NCBI GenBank assembly: GCA_963931615.1
Contig: OZ007032.1
Location: 2,170,001-2,234,000, forward strand
From: Coprenecus sp902388455
GTDB taxonomy: Bacteria; Bacteroidota; Bacteroidia; Bacteroidales; UBA932
Direction: 5' to 3'
DNA: 64,000 bases
In this document: piece by piece, positions 43,501 through 51,639 of the stretch
Layout: every line of letters begins with the position of its first letter
Position numbering within the stretch: position 1 is the stretch's first letter
Made by a program: the position numbers and the translations under genes
Notes under the pieces: generated by a model
Told to the model about the DNA's origin: nothing
The model's input: only the letters and a program-made list of their open reading frames with translations
Databases searched by the model: none

Positions 43501-44691
43501 ATGTACAAAGATTTTCAAGCCTATCTTCAGAATGAACTGAACAGCATCAAGGAAGCCGGTCTGTACAAAGAGGAGCGCGTCATCGTCACTCCCCAGGGTC
43601 CCGAAATCACCCTCCAGGACGGCACCAAAGCCCTTAACTTCTGCGCCAACAACTACCTCGGCCTCGCTGACAGCAAGGAACTGGTAAACGCAGCCAAGGA
43701 AGCTCTCGACACACACGGCTACGGTATGGCCAGTGTTCGTTTCATCTGCGGTACAGGTGACCTGCAGAAGAAACTCGAGGCCAAGATCGCTGAGTTCTTC
43801 GGCACAGAGGACACCATCCTCTATGCTGCATGCTTCGACGCCAACGGAGGCGTATTCGAGCCCCTGCTGAACGATCAGGACGCCATCATCTCTGACTCTC
43901 TCAACCATGCTTCCATCATCGACGGTGTACGTCTTTGCAAGGCCAAGAGATACCGCTACGCCAACGCCGATATGGCCGAACTGGAGAAATGCCTTCAGGA
44001 AGCCCAGGCCCAGCGTCACCGTATCATCGTTACCGACGGTGTATTCTCGATGGACGGCAACGTCTGCCCTCTCGACAAGATCCACGCCCTCGCCGAGAAG
44101 TACAACGCCATGGTTATGGTCGATGAGTCGCACTCCGCAGGTGTCGTAGGCAAGACCGGACGCGGTGTTACCGAGCGCTACAACCTCCGCGGCCAGATCG
44201 AGATTATCACCGGTACCCTCGGAAAGGCATTCGGCGGCTCCGTCGGCGGATTCACCACCGGTAAGAAGGAGATCATCGCCATGCTGCGCCAGAGGTCTAG
44301 GCCGTACCTCTTCTCCAACTCCATCCCTCCCATGATCGCCGCTGCTGGTATCCGCATGTTCGACATGATGCAGGAGTCCAACGAGCTTCAGGACCGTCTG
44401 CACGAGAACACCGACTACTTCATCAGCAAGATGAAGGCTGCCGGCTTCGACATCAAGCCCACCGAGTCAGCTATCTGCGCCGTCATGCTGTACGACGCCA
44501 AGCTGTCCCAGCAGATGGCTGCACGCCTGCAGGACGAGGGCATCTTCGTAACCGGATTCTACTACCCTGTAGTGCCTAAAGACCAGGCCCGTATCCGTGT
44601 ACAGGTATCCGCCGGCCACAAGAAGGAGCACCTCGACAGATGCGTTGCCGCCTTCACCAAGATCGGCAAGGAACTCGGCGTACTGAAGTAA
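43501..44691 (+). CDS. kbl: Glycine C-acetyltransferase (2-amino-3-ketobutyrate CoA ligase)
   Basis: A 396-residue alpha-oxoamine synthase, close to the 398 of E. coli Kbl. The PLP lysine lies in GTLGKAFGG (Lys at about 242); other landmarks are NNYLGLA, SLNHASIIDG, DGVFSMDG and VDESHSAG. It converts 2-amino-3-oxobutyrate and CoA to glycine and acetyl-CoA. The threonine dehydrogenase partner is not adjacent. Family members include 8-amino-7-oxononanoate and serine palmitoyl-transferases, but this sequence reads as Kbl. Confidence 0.9.
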   Translation: MYKDFQAYLQNELNSIKEAGLYKEERVIVTPQGPEITLQDGTKALNFCANNYLGLADSKELVNAAKEALDTHGYGMASVRFICGTGDLQKKLEAKIAEFFGTEDTILYAACFDANGGVFEPLLNDQDAIISDSLNHASIIDGVRLCKAKRYRYANADMAELEKCLQEAQAQRHRIIVTDGVFSMDGNVCPLDKIHALAEKYNAMVMVDESHSAGVVGKTGRGVTERYNLRGQIEIITGTLGKAFGGSVGGFTTGKKEIIAMLRQRSRPYLFSNSIPPMIAAAGIRMFDMMQESNELQDRLHENTDYFISKMKAAGFDIKPTESAICAVMLYDAKLSQQMAARLQDEGIFVTGFYYPVVPKDQARIRVQVSAGHKKEHLDRCVAAFTKIGKELGVLK

Positions 44692-44790
44692 CAGCCCGCC
44701 CGGCAACCAACCCAGCCCAACCGGAACACTCTTCGGCTCCGATGAACCTTCATCCCCGCCGGGACACTCCGGTCCCGCAGAACCAACAGA

Positions 44791-44825
44791 CCCCGACCGC
44801 CGCATCTCCGGCAGCCGGGGTTTTT
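44791..44825 (+). terminator. Intrinsic terminator downstream of kbl
   Basis: A GC-rich stem with CCCCG/CGGGG and GCCG/CGGC pairs, split by an internal loop, is followed by TTTTTC, about 100 bp after the kbl stop. Confidence 0.6.
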
Positions 44826-44886
44826 CATTCCCGCCCTTTCATATCCGCCCTTTCACACGCCACTGTTTTCCCATCTCATTCAGCCC

Positions 44887-45035
44887 TCTTCCACAACGGC
44901 AGCATTTTCCGCATTTCGCTGCCGTTGCGGTATGGCCTTTCTCACGACTCCCTTGCTGCAGGCCCTCTGGACCGCATTGCCATCCTGTTCCTCTTCCACA
45001 ACGGCACTATTTCCAGCGATTCTCTGCCGTTGCGG
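44887..45035. repeat. Two related hairpins with CAACGGCAG/CTGCCGTTG arms
   Basis: Copy 1 (44887-44930) contains CAACGGCAGC and GCTGCCGTTG, perfect 10-bp arms. Copy 2 (44991-45035) has CAACGGCA and TGCCGTTG, 8-bp arms. Both share CTCTTCCACAACGGCA before and CTGCCGTTGCGG after. Their function is unknown. The rest of the 385-bp gap between kbl and the deformylase gene (44692-45076) has nothing else beyond the terminator. Confidence 0.7.
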
Positions 45036-45076
45036 CAGCTCGCTCCGGAAGGTGCCGACGAAAGTTGCTTTTCCCG

Positions 45077-45709
45077 TCACCTTCCAGAACCAGCCGGAAC
45101 TGTCAGCCTGTCTGTGAACAGGATGCCGTCGAGATGGTCGACTTCGTGCTGGAAGATGACTGCCGTATAGCCATCCACGGTTTCGCGAACCTCTGACAGA
45201 GTCTCCGGGTCAGTGTAGCGGATAACTACCTGCTGAGAGCGCTCGACGTCACCGGCGATCTCGGGAATGGAGAGACAGCCTTCCGGACCAGTCTGCTTCT
45301 GATCGGAAAAATGCTCGATATGAATGTTGGGATACACTTCGAACGGATATCCGGGCTTGTCATAGCGCATTACGGCCACTACCCGACGGTTAAGGCCGAC
45401 CTGGGGAGCAGCCAGCCCTACCCCGTCCTGCGTAGAATCCGTTACCGTAGCTATCATCCTGCGTGCCAGACGCTCATAGACCTCCGACTGCAGATCCTCC
45501 TCCGCCAGGTCCACGCACGGTGTCCGCAGTACCAGCGAATCCTCCGGCGAAGTCACCAGCAGCACCCGCATCACTCCGTCCGAAGACATTACCAGATCCG
45601 TTTCTTCCGCCGCAAGCCGTGGCATCCTGTCTCCGCATCCGGCAGTCAGCAGCAGCGCCAACCATATCACGGCCGGCAACATAAATAAATTCAAGAATCT
45701 CATTTTCAT
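45077..45709 (-). CDS. Peptide deformylase with lipoprotein-type signal peptide
   Basis: A 210-residue protein with a complete peptide deformylase site: motif I GVGLAAPQVG (96-105), motif II EGCLS (143-147, metal-binding Cys145), motif III QHEVDHLDG (187-195, His188, Glu189, His192). The N-terminus is a hydrophobic signal ending in the lipobox LTAGC with Cys25, so export and lipid anchoring are predicted. Normal deformylase acts in the cytosol on nascent proteins, so this one must have another substrate if exported. It is probably a paralogue, not the housekeeping copy. Confidence 0.85.
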   Translation of the reverse strand: MKMRFLNLFMLPAVIWLALLLTAGCGDRMPRLAAEETDLVMSSDGVMRVLLVTSPEDSLVLRTPCVDLAEEDLQSEVYERLARRMIATVTDSTQDGVGLAAPQVGLNRRVVAVMRYDKPGYPFEVYPNIHIEHFSDQKQTGPEGCLSIPEIAGDVERSQQVVIRYTDPETLSEVRETVDGYTAVIFQHEVDHLDGILFTDRLTVPAGSGR

Positions 45710-45821
45710 CGTACACCAAAAGATTTATGCAAATGTAGAAAAAGTTCCCCATCCCGTGAGGAGCAAATGCTACTAAAGAAATTTTTCTTAGTGAATACTG
45801 AGGATTTCCAAATTATTTTCC

Positions 45822-45829
45822 TACCTTTG
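45822..45829 (+). promoter_or_regulatory. -7 element of the beta-propeller lipoprotein gene
   Basis: TACCTTTG lies 39 bp before the start at 45869. The -33 region reads ACTGAGG. The upstream sequence is strikingly similar to that before the ABC/GntR operon (AATTTTTCTTA, then GGATTTCCAAA, then CTACCTTTG). Confidence 0.55.
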
Positions 45830-45868
45830 AGACAACTTTGATTTTATCCACAGCAAACAACACCTATT

Positions 45869-47044
45869 ATGAAAAAGAACCTCATCAAAACAGGAGCTAT
45901 AGCGGCAGCAATCGCTTTTGCCGCATCCTGCGGTTCCGGCAACGGAGACGGAAACCTCATCAGCGTCAACTTCAATCGCGTAGACAAGGGGCCGGTCACC
46001 AACATCTCCGAGCTGGCCGCAGAGCCTGAGTTTATCGCCTTAGACAGCAGGGTCGAGGCATTCGCCACCGGTTACAACTACGCATTCAGTGACCACTACA
46101 TCTGCATCGGAGCATCCATGCGCGGTCCGGCCAAGCTCTACGACCGTGCGACAGGTAAGTTCCTCTGCGACGTAGGTACCATCGGCCGCGGTCCGGGCGA
46201 ATACCTCAACACCTACGGAGCTCCGAGGATAGACGAGGAAGACGGCACGATATGGCTCCTGCCCTGGCAGACCAAGACTCTGCTGGGCTTCGACATCGCC
46301 ACCGGAAAGTTCAAAAAGGAGGTCCCTCTGAAATACGGTGTGCCCAAGGGACAGTTCTCTGTGGACTCAAAAGCCGGCACAGTAACAGTCGCCGCCCTGC
46401 CGTTCAGGGACCTGGTTCCTATGATTGCATGGCAGCAGGACATGCAGGGCAATGTGCTCTGGGAAATACCCTCAGGTCATCTGACCCTCACCCCCGACTT
46501 CAGCAATGAGATCGAGAGCAACGGCAACGTGGAAGGAGCCTTCGACCTGTCGCTCATAACCTGGAGCGGCGGCAGCGACTCTCTCTATGTCATCAACGAG
46601 GGCCGCCTCGATCCGGTCTACACCATCGACTTCAACACCAAGGAGGTGGAATCCGAGGACTATAATCTCAATGTCAACGAAGACGCCCCCATCCACTCCT
46701 ACATCATGCTGCCCGACCGCTTCATCACCAGTGTAAGCTACCCTGTACAGACTGAATGGGGATTCAGCACCGGCAAGCCCGAATACGTCATCACCGACCG
46801 GCGCACAGGAGAAAGCGTCAGGACGACTTTCTTCAATGACTACCTGGCCAGGGAGACAGACTACGCTTCCTTCACCGGCGGCTACTGGTACACTGTCACC
46901 GACCCCGAGACTTTTGCCGAAGATGCAGAAAAGGCCCTGAAGGAAGGCAACCTCTCGGATGAGAACAAGGCCCGCATCCAGGAAATCCTCAAGGATCTCA
47001 CTCCAGAAAGCAACAACATCGTAATACTCGCTCCTCTGAAATAA
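45869..47044 (+). CDS. 6-bladed beta-propeller lipoprotein
   Basis: A 391-residue lipoprotein (lipobox AASCGSG, Cys at about residue 21). The remainder fits the Bacteroidales 6-bladed propeller family, with NHL-like blades; key text is EFIALDSRVEAFATGYNY, GKFLCDVGTIGRGPGEYLN, and DGTIWLLPWQTKTLLGFD (each in part). Function is not established for the family; many are surface-exposed lipoproteins. It has its own promoter and a strong terminator. Confidence 0.85.
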   Translation: MKKNLIKTGAIAAAIAFAASCGSGNGDGNLISVNFNRVDKGPVTNISELAAEPEFIALDSRVEAFATGYNYAFSDHYICIGASMRGPAKLYDRATGKFLCDVGTIGRGPGEYLNTYGAPRIDEEDGTIWLLPWQTKTLLGFDIATGKFKKEVPLKYGVPKGQFSVDSKAGTVTVAALPFRDLVPMIAWQQDMQGNVLWEIPSGHLTLTPDFSNEIESNGNVEGAFDLSLITWSGGSDSLYVINEGRLDPVYTIDFNTKEVESEDYNLNVNEDAPIHSYIMLPDRFITSVSYPVQTEWGFSTGKPEYVITDRRTGESVRTTFFNDYLARETDYASFTGGYWYTVTDPETFAEDAEKALKEGNLSDENKARIQEILKDLTPESNNIVILAPLK

Positions 47045-47067
47045 TATCAGACGGAACCGTGGAAAAC

Positions 47068-47104
47068 AAAATGCCGGAGGGACGCGATGTCCTTCCGGCA
47101 TTTT
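47068..47104. terminator. Intrinsic terminator between the propeller gene and tsf
   Basis: A near-perfect 16-bp stem with arms of the form AAAATGCCGGA-GGAC and GTCC-TCCGGCATTTT, a 5-base loop and T-runs on both strands. It can serve the convergent propeller gene and the rplM-rpsI-rpsB-tsf operon. Confidence 0.85.
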
Positions 47105-47131
47105 CTATGTATACGACCCTTGCGGGAGGAA

Positions 47132-48127
47132 TTAGTCAACCAGAGATATTCTCTTGAAGACGGTCACCTTGGCCTCTTTGTCTACGGCTGCGATGGCGGC
47201 CTTGACGGAGGTCTTGCCGTCGCCCATCTGGTACTCCTGCTCCTCGAGGGTATTCTCCTTGAAGAACTTGTTCAGACGGCCGTTGGCGATGTTGTTGACC
47301 ATGGCTTCCTGGAGATTGGCGGCCTTCTCTGCGGAGACGGTCCTGATAATCTCGCGTGCCTGGTCAGCCTGCTCGGGGGTGAGCCAGCCTTTGGCGGTGT
47401 TGGACTGGATGTGGTCCTCGCTGTCGACGTGGGCGGGATTGATTCCGGCCTTGCTGAGGGCGGCGTCAACAGCCTTCTTCACGAGCTCCTCCTTGGTCTT
47501 CTCCACAGCCACCTTAAGCTCCTCGTCGATAACGTTCTGAGGCACGGCCTCTTTGTTGACAGCGACGGGATTCATGGAAGCCACCTGCATGGCCACGCCC
47601 TTGGCGAGATCGACAGGAACTTCCTTGTTGAAGCCGACGATAGCGCCGAGCTTGCCGTTGATGGTGTGGATGTAGGAAATGATGTAGGGAGCCTCAACCT
47701 TCTCGTATGCTACGAGGGAGTGCTTCTCGCCGGTCTTGCCGATCTGCTCGGTGATGGCGGCCTCTACTGTGCGGCCGTCAGCGATGGTGCAGGCCTTGAG
47801 GGCCTCCATGTCGGCGGGCATAGCCTTGATTGCTGCATCGGCGATGGCGTTTGCAAGAGCCTGGAACTCCTCGTTCTTGGCCACGAAGTCAGTCTCGCAG
47901 CCGAGGCACAGGAGGATACCCTTGCTGCCGTCCACCTTGGCTACGACGGCACCCTCGGAAGTCTCGCGGTCAGCCCTCTTGGCAGCCACGAGCTTGCCTT
48001 TCTCACGGATGATCTCCTTAGCTCTCTCATAGTCACCGTTAGCCTCGATGAGGGCCTTCTTGCAGTCCATCATTCCGGCTCCGGTCATCTTGCGGAGCTT
48101 CTGAACGTCTATTGCTTTAATTTCCAT
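47132..48127 (-). CDS. tsf: Translation elongation factor Ts
   Basis: A 331-residue EF-Ts, the guanine nucleotide exchange factor for EF-Tu. The N-terminal UBA domain starts IKAIDVQKLRKMTGAGMMDC and the core includes LGCETDFVAKNEEF. Bacteroidota EF-Ts is longer than the E. coli form (283). It follows rpsB by 19 bp, the conserved bacterial order. Confidence 0.97.
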   Translation of the reverse strand: MEIKAIDVQKLRKMTGAGMMDCKKALIEANGDYERAKEIIREKGKLVAAKRADRETSEGAVVAKVDGSKGILLCLGCETDFVAKNEEFQALANAIADAAIKAMPADMEALKACTIADGRTVEAAITEQIGKTGEKHSLVAYEKVEAPYIISYIHTINGKLGAIVGFNKEVPVDLAKGVAMQVASMNPVAVNKEAVPQNVIDEELKVAVEKTKEELVKKAVDAALSKAGINPAHVDSEDHIQSNTAKGWLTPEQADQAREIIRTVSAEKAANLQEAMVNNIANGRLNKFFKENTLEEQEYQMGDGKTSVKAAIAAVDKEAKVTVFKRISLVD

Positions 48128-48146
48128 TGTCTTCCTTTCTTTAAAA

Positions 48147-48986
48147 TTATTCCTTTACTTCAGCGGGCTCGGCTGCGGGAGCTGCCTCTGCGGCAGGAGC
48201 GGCCTCGGCCTTGGGTGCGGCACCCTTGCGGGGACGCATCTTCTTGCCTGAAGCGGCATTCTCAGCCTCGCGGGCCTCTTCCTCTTTGTCCTTTTCGAGC
48301 TTCCTCTCTTCCAGTCCCTCCTTGATGGCTCCGCAGAGAGCATCGAGGATGACCGAAACTGACTTGGCGGCATCGTCATTACCGGGAATCACATAATCAA
48401 CGGGAGTGGGATCGCAACATGTATCAACAACTGCGATAACCGGGATATTGAGACGGTTGGCCTCCTTTACGGCATTCATCTCTTTCTGTACATCCACTAC
48501 GAAAAGGGCTGCGGGAAGACGGTTGAGGTCAGCGATGGAACCGAGGTTCTTCTCGAGCTTGGCCCTCTGACGGGTAATCTGGAGACGCTCTCTCTTGGCG
48601 AGGGTCTCGAAAGTACCGTTGGTCATCATCTCATCGATGGTGTGCATCTTCTTGACAGCTTTACGGATGGTGGGGAAGTTGGTGAGCATTCCGCCGGGCC
48701 ATCTTTCAGTCACGTAAGGCATTCCGACACTCTGGGCATACTCTGCCACGATGTCCTTCGCCTGTTTCTTGGTAGCCACGAAAAGGATACGGCGGCCCGC
48801 ATGGGCGAGCTGCTTCATTACGTTCGCGGCCTCATCTATCTTTACAACAGTCTTATGCAGGTCTATGATATGGATTCCGTTCTTCTCCATGAAGATGTAA
48901 GGAGCCATTTTGGGATTCCATTTTCTCTTCAGGTGACCGAAGTGAACACCTGCATCAAGTAAATCTTGGAAATTTGTTCTGGGCAT
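48147..48986 (-). CDS. rpsB: 30S ribosomal protein S2
   Basis: A 279-residue S2. The core (about 1-235) has the expected DAGVHFGHLKRKWNPKM (in part), WPGGMLTN and NRLNIPVIAVVDT. An Ala/Glu/Lys/Pro-rich tail (about 245-279) repeats AAPAAE-type units, a Bacteroidota-type extension. It is separated by 180 bp from rpsI, a gap in which I found no clear promoter. Confidence 0.97.
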   Translation of the reverse strand: MPRTNFQDLLDAGVHFGHLKRKWNPKMAPYIFMEKNGIHIIDLHKTVVKIDEAANVMKQLAHAGRRILFVATKKQAKDIVAEYAQSVGMPYVTERWPGGMLTNFPTIRKAVKKMHTIDEMMTNGTFETLAKRERLQITRQRAKLEKNLGSIADLNRLPAALFVVDVQKEMNAVKEANRLNIPVIAVVDTCCDPTPVDYVIPGNDDAAKSVSVILDALCGAIKEGLEERKLEKDKEEEAREAENAASGKKMRPRKGAAPKAEAAPAAEAAPAAEPAEVKE

Positions 48987-49166
48987 TGTTTTGTTAATTT
49001 TGTCTCTGTGTTATACAAGAGTTCTCTTTGTTAATTTTGAAGTAGCGGTCGCGCTCATGCGGCCGGTCTCCGAAATTTTCCGCAGCAGGACAAACGCGCA
49101 GTAACCGGTAAAAGGGTCTGTCCGTTTTGAATCCTGACTGTGCATTCTGATAATCTTACGTAAATA

Positions 49167-49556
49167 CTAACGTTTGCTGAACTGGAAGCGTCTACGTGCA
49201 CCGGGCTGTCCGGGTTTCTTCCTCTCGACCTCGCGGGCATCGCGGGTGAGGAAACCGTTGGACTTCAGAACCGGACGGTAGGCCTCCTTGTTGATCTCGC
49301 AGAGTGCGCGGGATATGGCAAGGCGGAGTGCCTCGGCCTGACCTTTGATTCCACCGCCGTCAAGGTTCACCTTGATGTCGAAGTCGGCCAGAGTTTCGGT
49401 AACACTCAGAGGCTGTCTCACGATGTAACGGAGAGTATCCTCCTTGAAGTAGTCCTCAAGGGTACGGCCGTTGATGGTGATGTTGCCTTTGCCTGCAGTC
49501 ACATAAACGCGAGCGACAGCTGATTTACGTCTTCCAAGGGCGTTGATTACTTCCAT
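49167..49556 (-). CDS. rpsI: 30S ribosomal protein S9
   Basis: A 129-residue S9. It starts VINALGRRKSAVARVYVT, and the C-terminus is the basic tail ending RRRFQFSKR, which reaches the ribosomal P site. It lies 9 bp after rplM in the standard order. Confidence 0.97.
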   Translation of the reverse strand: MEVINALGRRKSAVARVYVTAGKGNITINGRTLEDYFKEDTLRYIVRQPLSVTETLADFDIKVNLDGGGIKGQAEALRLAISRALCEINKEAYRPVLKSNGFLTRDAREVERKKPGQPGARRRFQFSKR

Positions 49557-49565
49557 GTGCTCTGT

Positions 49566-50021
49566 TTACTTTTGTTCGTTAATGTTGATTAATACTGGAG
49601 ACTGAGCCTGATGAGGATGCTCGGGACCTGCGTATACATGAAGGTTCCTGTACATCTTGGCACCCAGGCGGGTCTTGGGGAGCATCTTGCGGATGGCCTC
49701 CCTCACTACGGCTTCCGGCTTGCGTGCGAGAAGCTCCTTGGGAGTAGCGAAACGCTGACCTCCGGGATAGCCGGTGTGACGTACATAGACCTTGTCGGTG
49801 AGCTTCTTCCCTGTGAAACGGACCTTCTCGGCGTTGATTATGATGACATAATCGCCGCAGTCCATGTTCGGGGTGTAGTAAGTCTTGTTCTTACCGCGCA
49901 GCATGATAGCCACTTTGGAAGCAAGACGGCCCACGATCTGGTCTGTTGCATCAACCACTACCCATTTCTTCTCGATCATGTTCGGGTTAGCCGACACTGT
50001 TTTGTAGCTTAATGTGTCCAC
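49566..50021 (-). CDS. rplM: 50S ribosomal protein L13
   Basis: A 151-residue L13 with the expected WVVVDATDQIVGRLAS, KNKTYYTPNMDCGDY and HPHQAQSP segments. It is the first gene of the rplM-rpsI-rpsB-tsf unit, under the strong promoter at 50083-50113, with a hairpin in the leader. Confidence 0.97.
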   Translation of the reverse strand: MDTLSYKTVSANPNMIEKKWVVVDATDQIVGRLASKVAIMLRGKNKTYYTPNMDCGDYVIIINAEKVRFTGKKLTDKVYVRHTGYPGGQRFATPKELLARKPEAVVREAIRKMLPKTRLGAKMYRNLHVYAGPEHPHQAQSPVLININEQK

Positions 50022-50062
50022 TGTGTTGATTTTTAAGTTAATACAATAAATTTTGTTGCAAT

Positions 50063-50080
50063 CCCCCTATTATAAGGGGG
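50063..50080 (-). promoter_or_regulatory. Hairpin in the rplM leader
   Basis: The inverted repeat CCCCCT / AGGGGG with a short AT-rich loop lies directly after the -7 element, at or near the expected transcription start. It could be a 5' stability hairpin or an autoregulatory site; no family match is claimed. Confidence 0.45.
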
Positions 50081-50082
50081 TG

Positions 50083-50113
50083 CAAAGATAGAGAAAAATT
50101 CCTATGATGCAAA
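50083..50113 (-). promoter_or_regulatory. Promoter of the rplM-rpsI-rpsB-tsf operon
   Basis: Minus strand TTTG at 50110-50113, exactly 19 bp, then TATCTTTG at 50083-50090. A full consensus match, suited to high expression. The leader would be about 55 bp. Confidence 0.8.
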
Positions 50114-50213
50114 ACATTCTACTCCGAACATTGTCACAAAAAAACAGTCACGACAATAATGGGCGTCTTGAACATGTAGAGAAAAACAAGGTTAGTTATT
50201 AGTTCGTTAAGTA

Positions 50214-50246
50214 AAAGAGAGGTCGCTGCGACAGCGGTCTCTCTTT
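50214..50246. terminator. Hairpin, probable terminator, between rplM and 50324
   Basis: A stem with arms AAAGAGAG...CGCTG and CAGCG...CTCTCTTT and a 3-base loop. Its host transcript is unclear; no gene precedes it on the plus strand. The 302-bp gap (50022-50323) otherwise holds only the two promoters and the rplM leader hairpin. Confidence 0.55.
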
Positions 50247-50266
50247 ATGTTTAAGCATCTCCAGAG

Positions 50267-50296
50267 TTGATTTTCATTGAAATTTTACTACATTTG
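50267..50296 (+). promoter_or_regulatory. Promoter of the small membrane protein gene
   Basis: TTG at 50267-50269, 19 bp, then TACATTTG at 50289-50296, 27 bp before ATG 50324. A near-complete consensus match. Confidence 0.7.
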
Positions 50297-50323
50297 GAAC
50301 TGTAACTAAAAAACCTACCTGTC

Positions 50324-50551
50324 ATGAAGAAAAACATCGAACTGTCGCTCTTCCGTAAAATCGTAGCAGGCGCCATCGCCATAGTGCTCGAGACCCTGCT
50401 GCTGCTCCTGATGTTCTACATCTGCCGTGAATGGCTGCACATAAGCAAGATATTTCTGAAAGTCATGCTGAGCTTGGTCATTGCCAGCCCCGTCAGCTAT
50501 CTGGTCTACCGCTCCATCATAGAGTCGTGGACGGGAGAGAAGATCGAGTAA
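50324..50551 (+). CDS. Small membrane protein of unknown function
   Basis: A 75-residue protein with two predicted helices (about 14-34 and 44-63) and charged ends. No family recognised. Support comes from the consensus promoter and a sensible length. It overlaps the 3' end of the convergent dus gene by 35 bp. Confidence 0.65.
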   Translation: MKKNIELSLFRKIVAGAIAIVLETLLLLLMFYICREWLHISKIFLKVMLSLVIASPVSYLVYRSIIESWTGEKIE

Positions 50552-51533
50552 CAGCAGCCTCCCCCCATCTTTCTCCTATGTAATCGAGTATTTCCAGCAC
50601 CCGCGCCGGATCATTTTCCGTCACAAGGCGGAGCCGTGTCTCCTTGAAATCAGGCAGTCCCTTAAAATAGCAGGAAAGGTGCCTGCGCATCTCCAGGACT
50701 CCCGTCCTTTCTCCCTTGAACTCCAATGATTTGGCAAAATGCTCCTTGGCCAAAGCCACCCTCTCGTCCACCCCCATCGACGGAAGCTCCTCCCCTGTCT
50801 CCAGAAAATGCCTGATTTCCCGGAATATCCACGGGTGTCCGAAACTGGCGCGGCCTATCATCACCCCGTCCACCCCGTAGCGCTCGAAGGCCAGGGCCGC
50901 ATCCTGCGGAGTCCTGATGTCACCGTTGCCAATGACCGGGATATGCATCCTGGGATTGCGCTTCACCTCCCCTATCAGAGTCCAGTCCGCCTCGCCCCTG
51001 TACATCTGGCAGCGGGTCCTTCCATGGATGGTTATCGCCTTTATGCCCACATCCTGCAGCCTCTCCGCCAGCTCCACGATGATCTTGCTGTCCTCGTCCC
51101 AGCCCAGACGTGTCTTCACAGTCACAGGCAGTCTGACCGCATCCACTACCCGGCGGGTGATTTCCACCATCTTGTCCGGCTCGCGCATCATCCCCGAGCC
51201 GGCTCCGCGGCGGGCTATCTTATTGACCGGACAACCGAAATTGATGTCTATCACGTCCGGAGCGGCCGACTCCACCCTCAGGGCCGACTCCACCATCGCC
51301 TCGGGAATATGGCCGTAGATCTGCATCCCGATAGGCCGCTCATAGTCGAATATCTTCAATTTGTAGAGCGACCCGGGGACATCCCTTATCAGCCCGTCCG
51401 AGGAGATAAACTCCGTGTACATCATATCCGCTCCGAACTTCTTGCAGACATACCTGAAAGAAAGGTCAGTCACATCCTCCATCGGAGCCAGCAGCAGAGG
51501 GCGGTCTCCCAGATCCAGATCACCTATTTTCAT
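50517..51533 (-). CDS. dus: tRNA-dihydrouridine synthase
   Basis: A 338-residue FMN-dependent Dus. Landmarks are LAPMEDVTDLSFR near the start, NFGCPVNKIARRGAGSGMM with the catalytic Cys, TVKTRLGW, ITIHGRTR and NGDI. It reduces uridine to dihydrouridine in tRNA; the Dus subtype is nearest DusB by these motifs. I chose ATG 51533 because the longer frame crosses the divergent pfkA promoter. Confidence 0.92.
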   Translation of the reverse strand: MKIGDLDLGDRPLLLAPMEDVTDLSFRYVCKKFGADMMYTEFISSDGLIRDVPGSLYKLKIFDYERPIGMQIYGHIPEAMVESALRVESAAPDVIDINFGCPVNKIARRGAGSGMMREPDKMVEITRRVVDAVRLPVTVKTRLGWDEDSKIIVELAERLQDVGIKAITIHGRTRCQMYRGEADWTLIGEVKRNPRMHIPVIGNGDIRTPQDAALAFERYGVDGVMIGRASFGHPWIFREIRHFLETGEELPSMGVDERVALAKEHFAKSLEFKGERTGVLEMRRHLSCYFKGLPDFKETRLRLVTENDPARVLEILDYIGERWGEAAVTRSSLPSTTL

Positions 51534-51596
51534 ACTGTAACCGTTTTGTAATCTTAAAAAAACGGGGGCAAAAGTAAAAAGAATTATAGAAAAGAA

Positions 51597-51604
51597 TATA
51601 TTTG
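51597..51604 (+). promoter_or_regulatory. -7 element of pfkA
   Basis: TATATTTG lies 35 bp before the pfkA start. No good TTTG is seen at -33, so promoter strength is uncertain. Confidence 0.45.
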
Positions 51605-51639
51605 CGCAGAAATTTAAAAAATTCTGAAAATTTAAAAAT

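Noticed and set aside
43423..44403. A 326-residue minus-strand frame opposite kbl
   Set aside because: Antisense shadow of the strongly conserved kbl gene.
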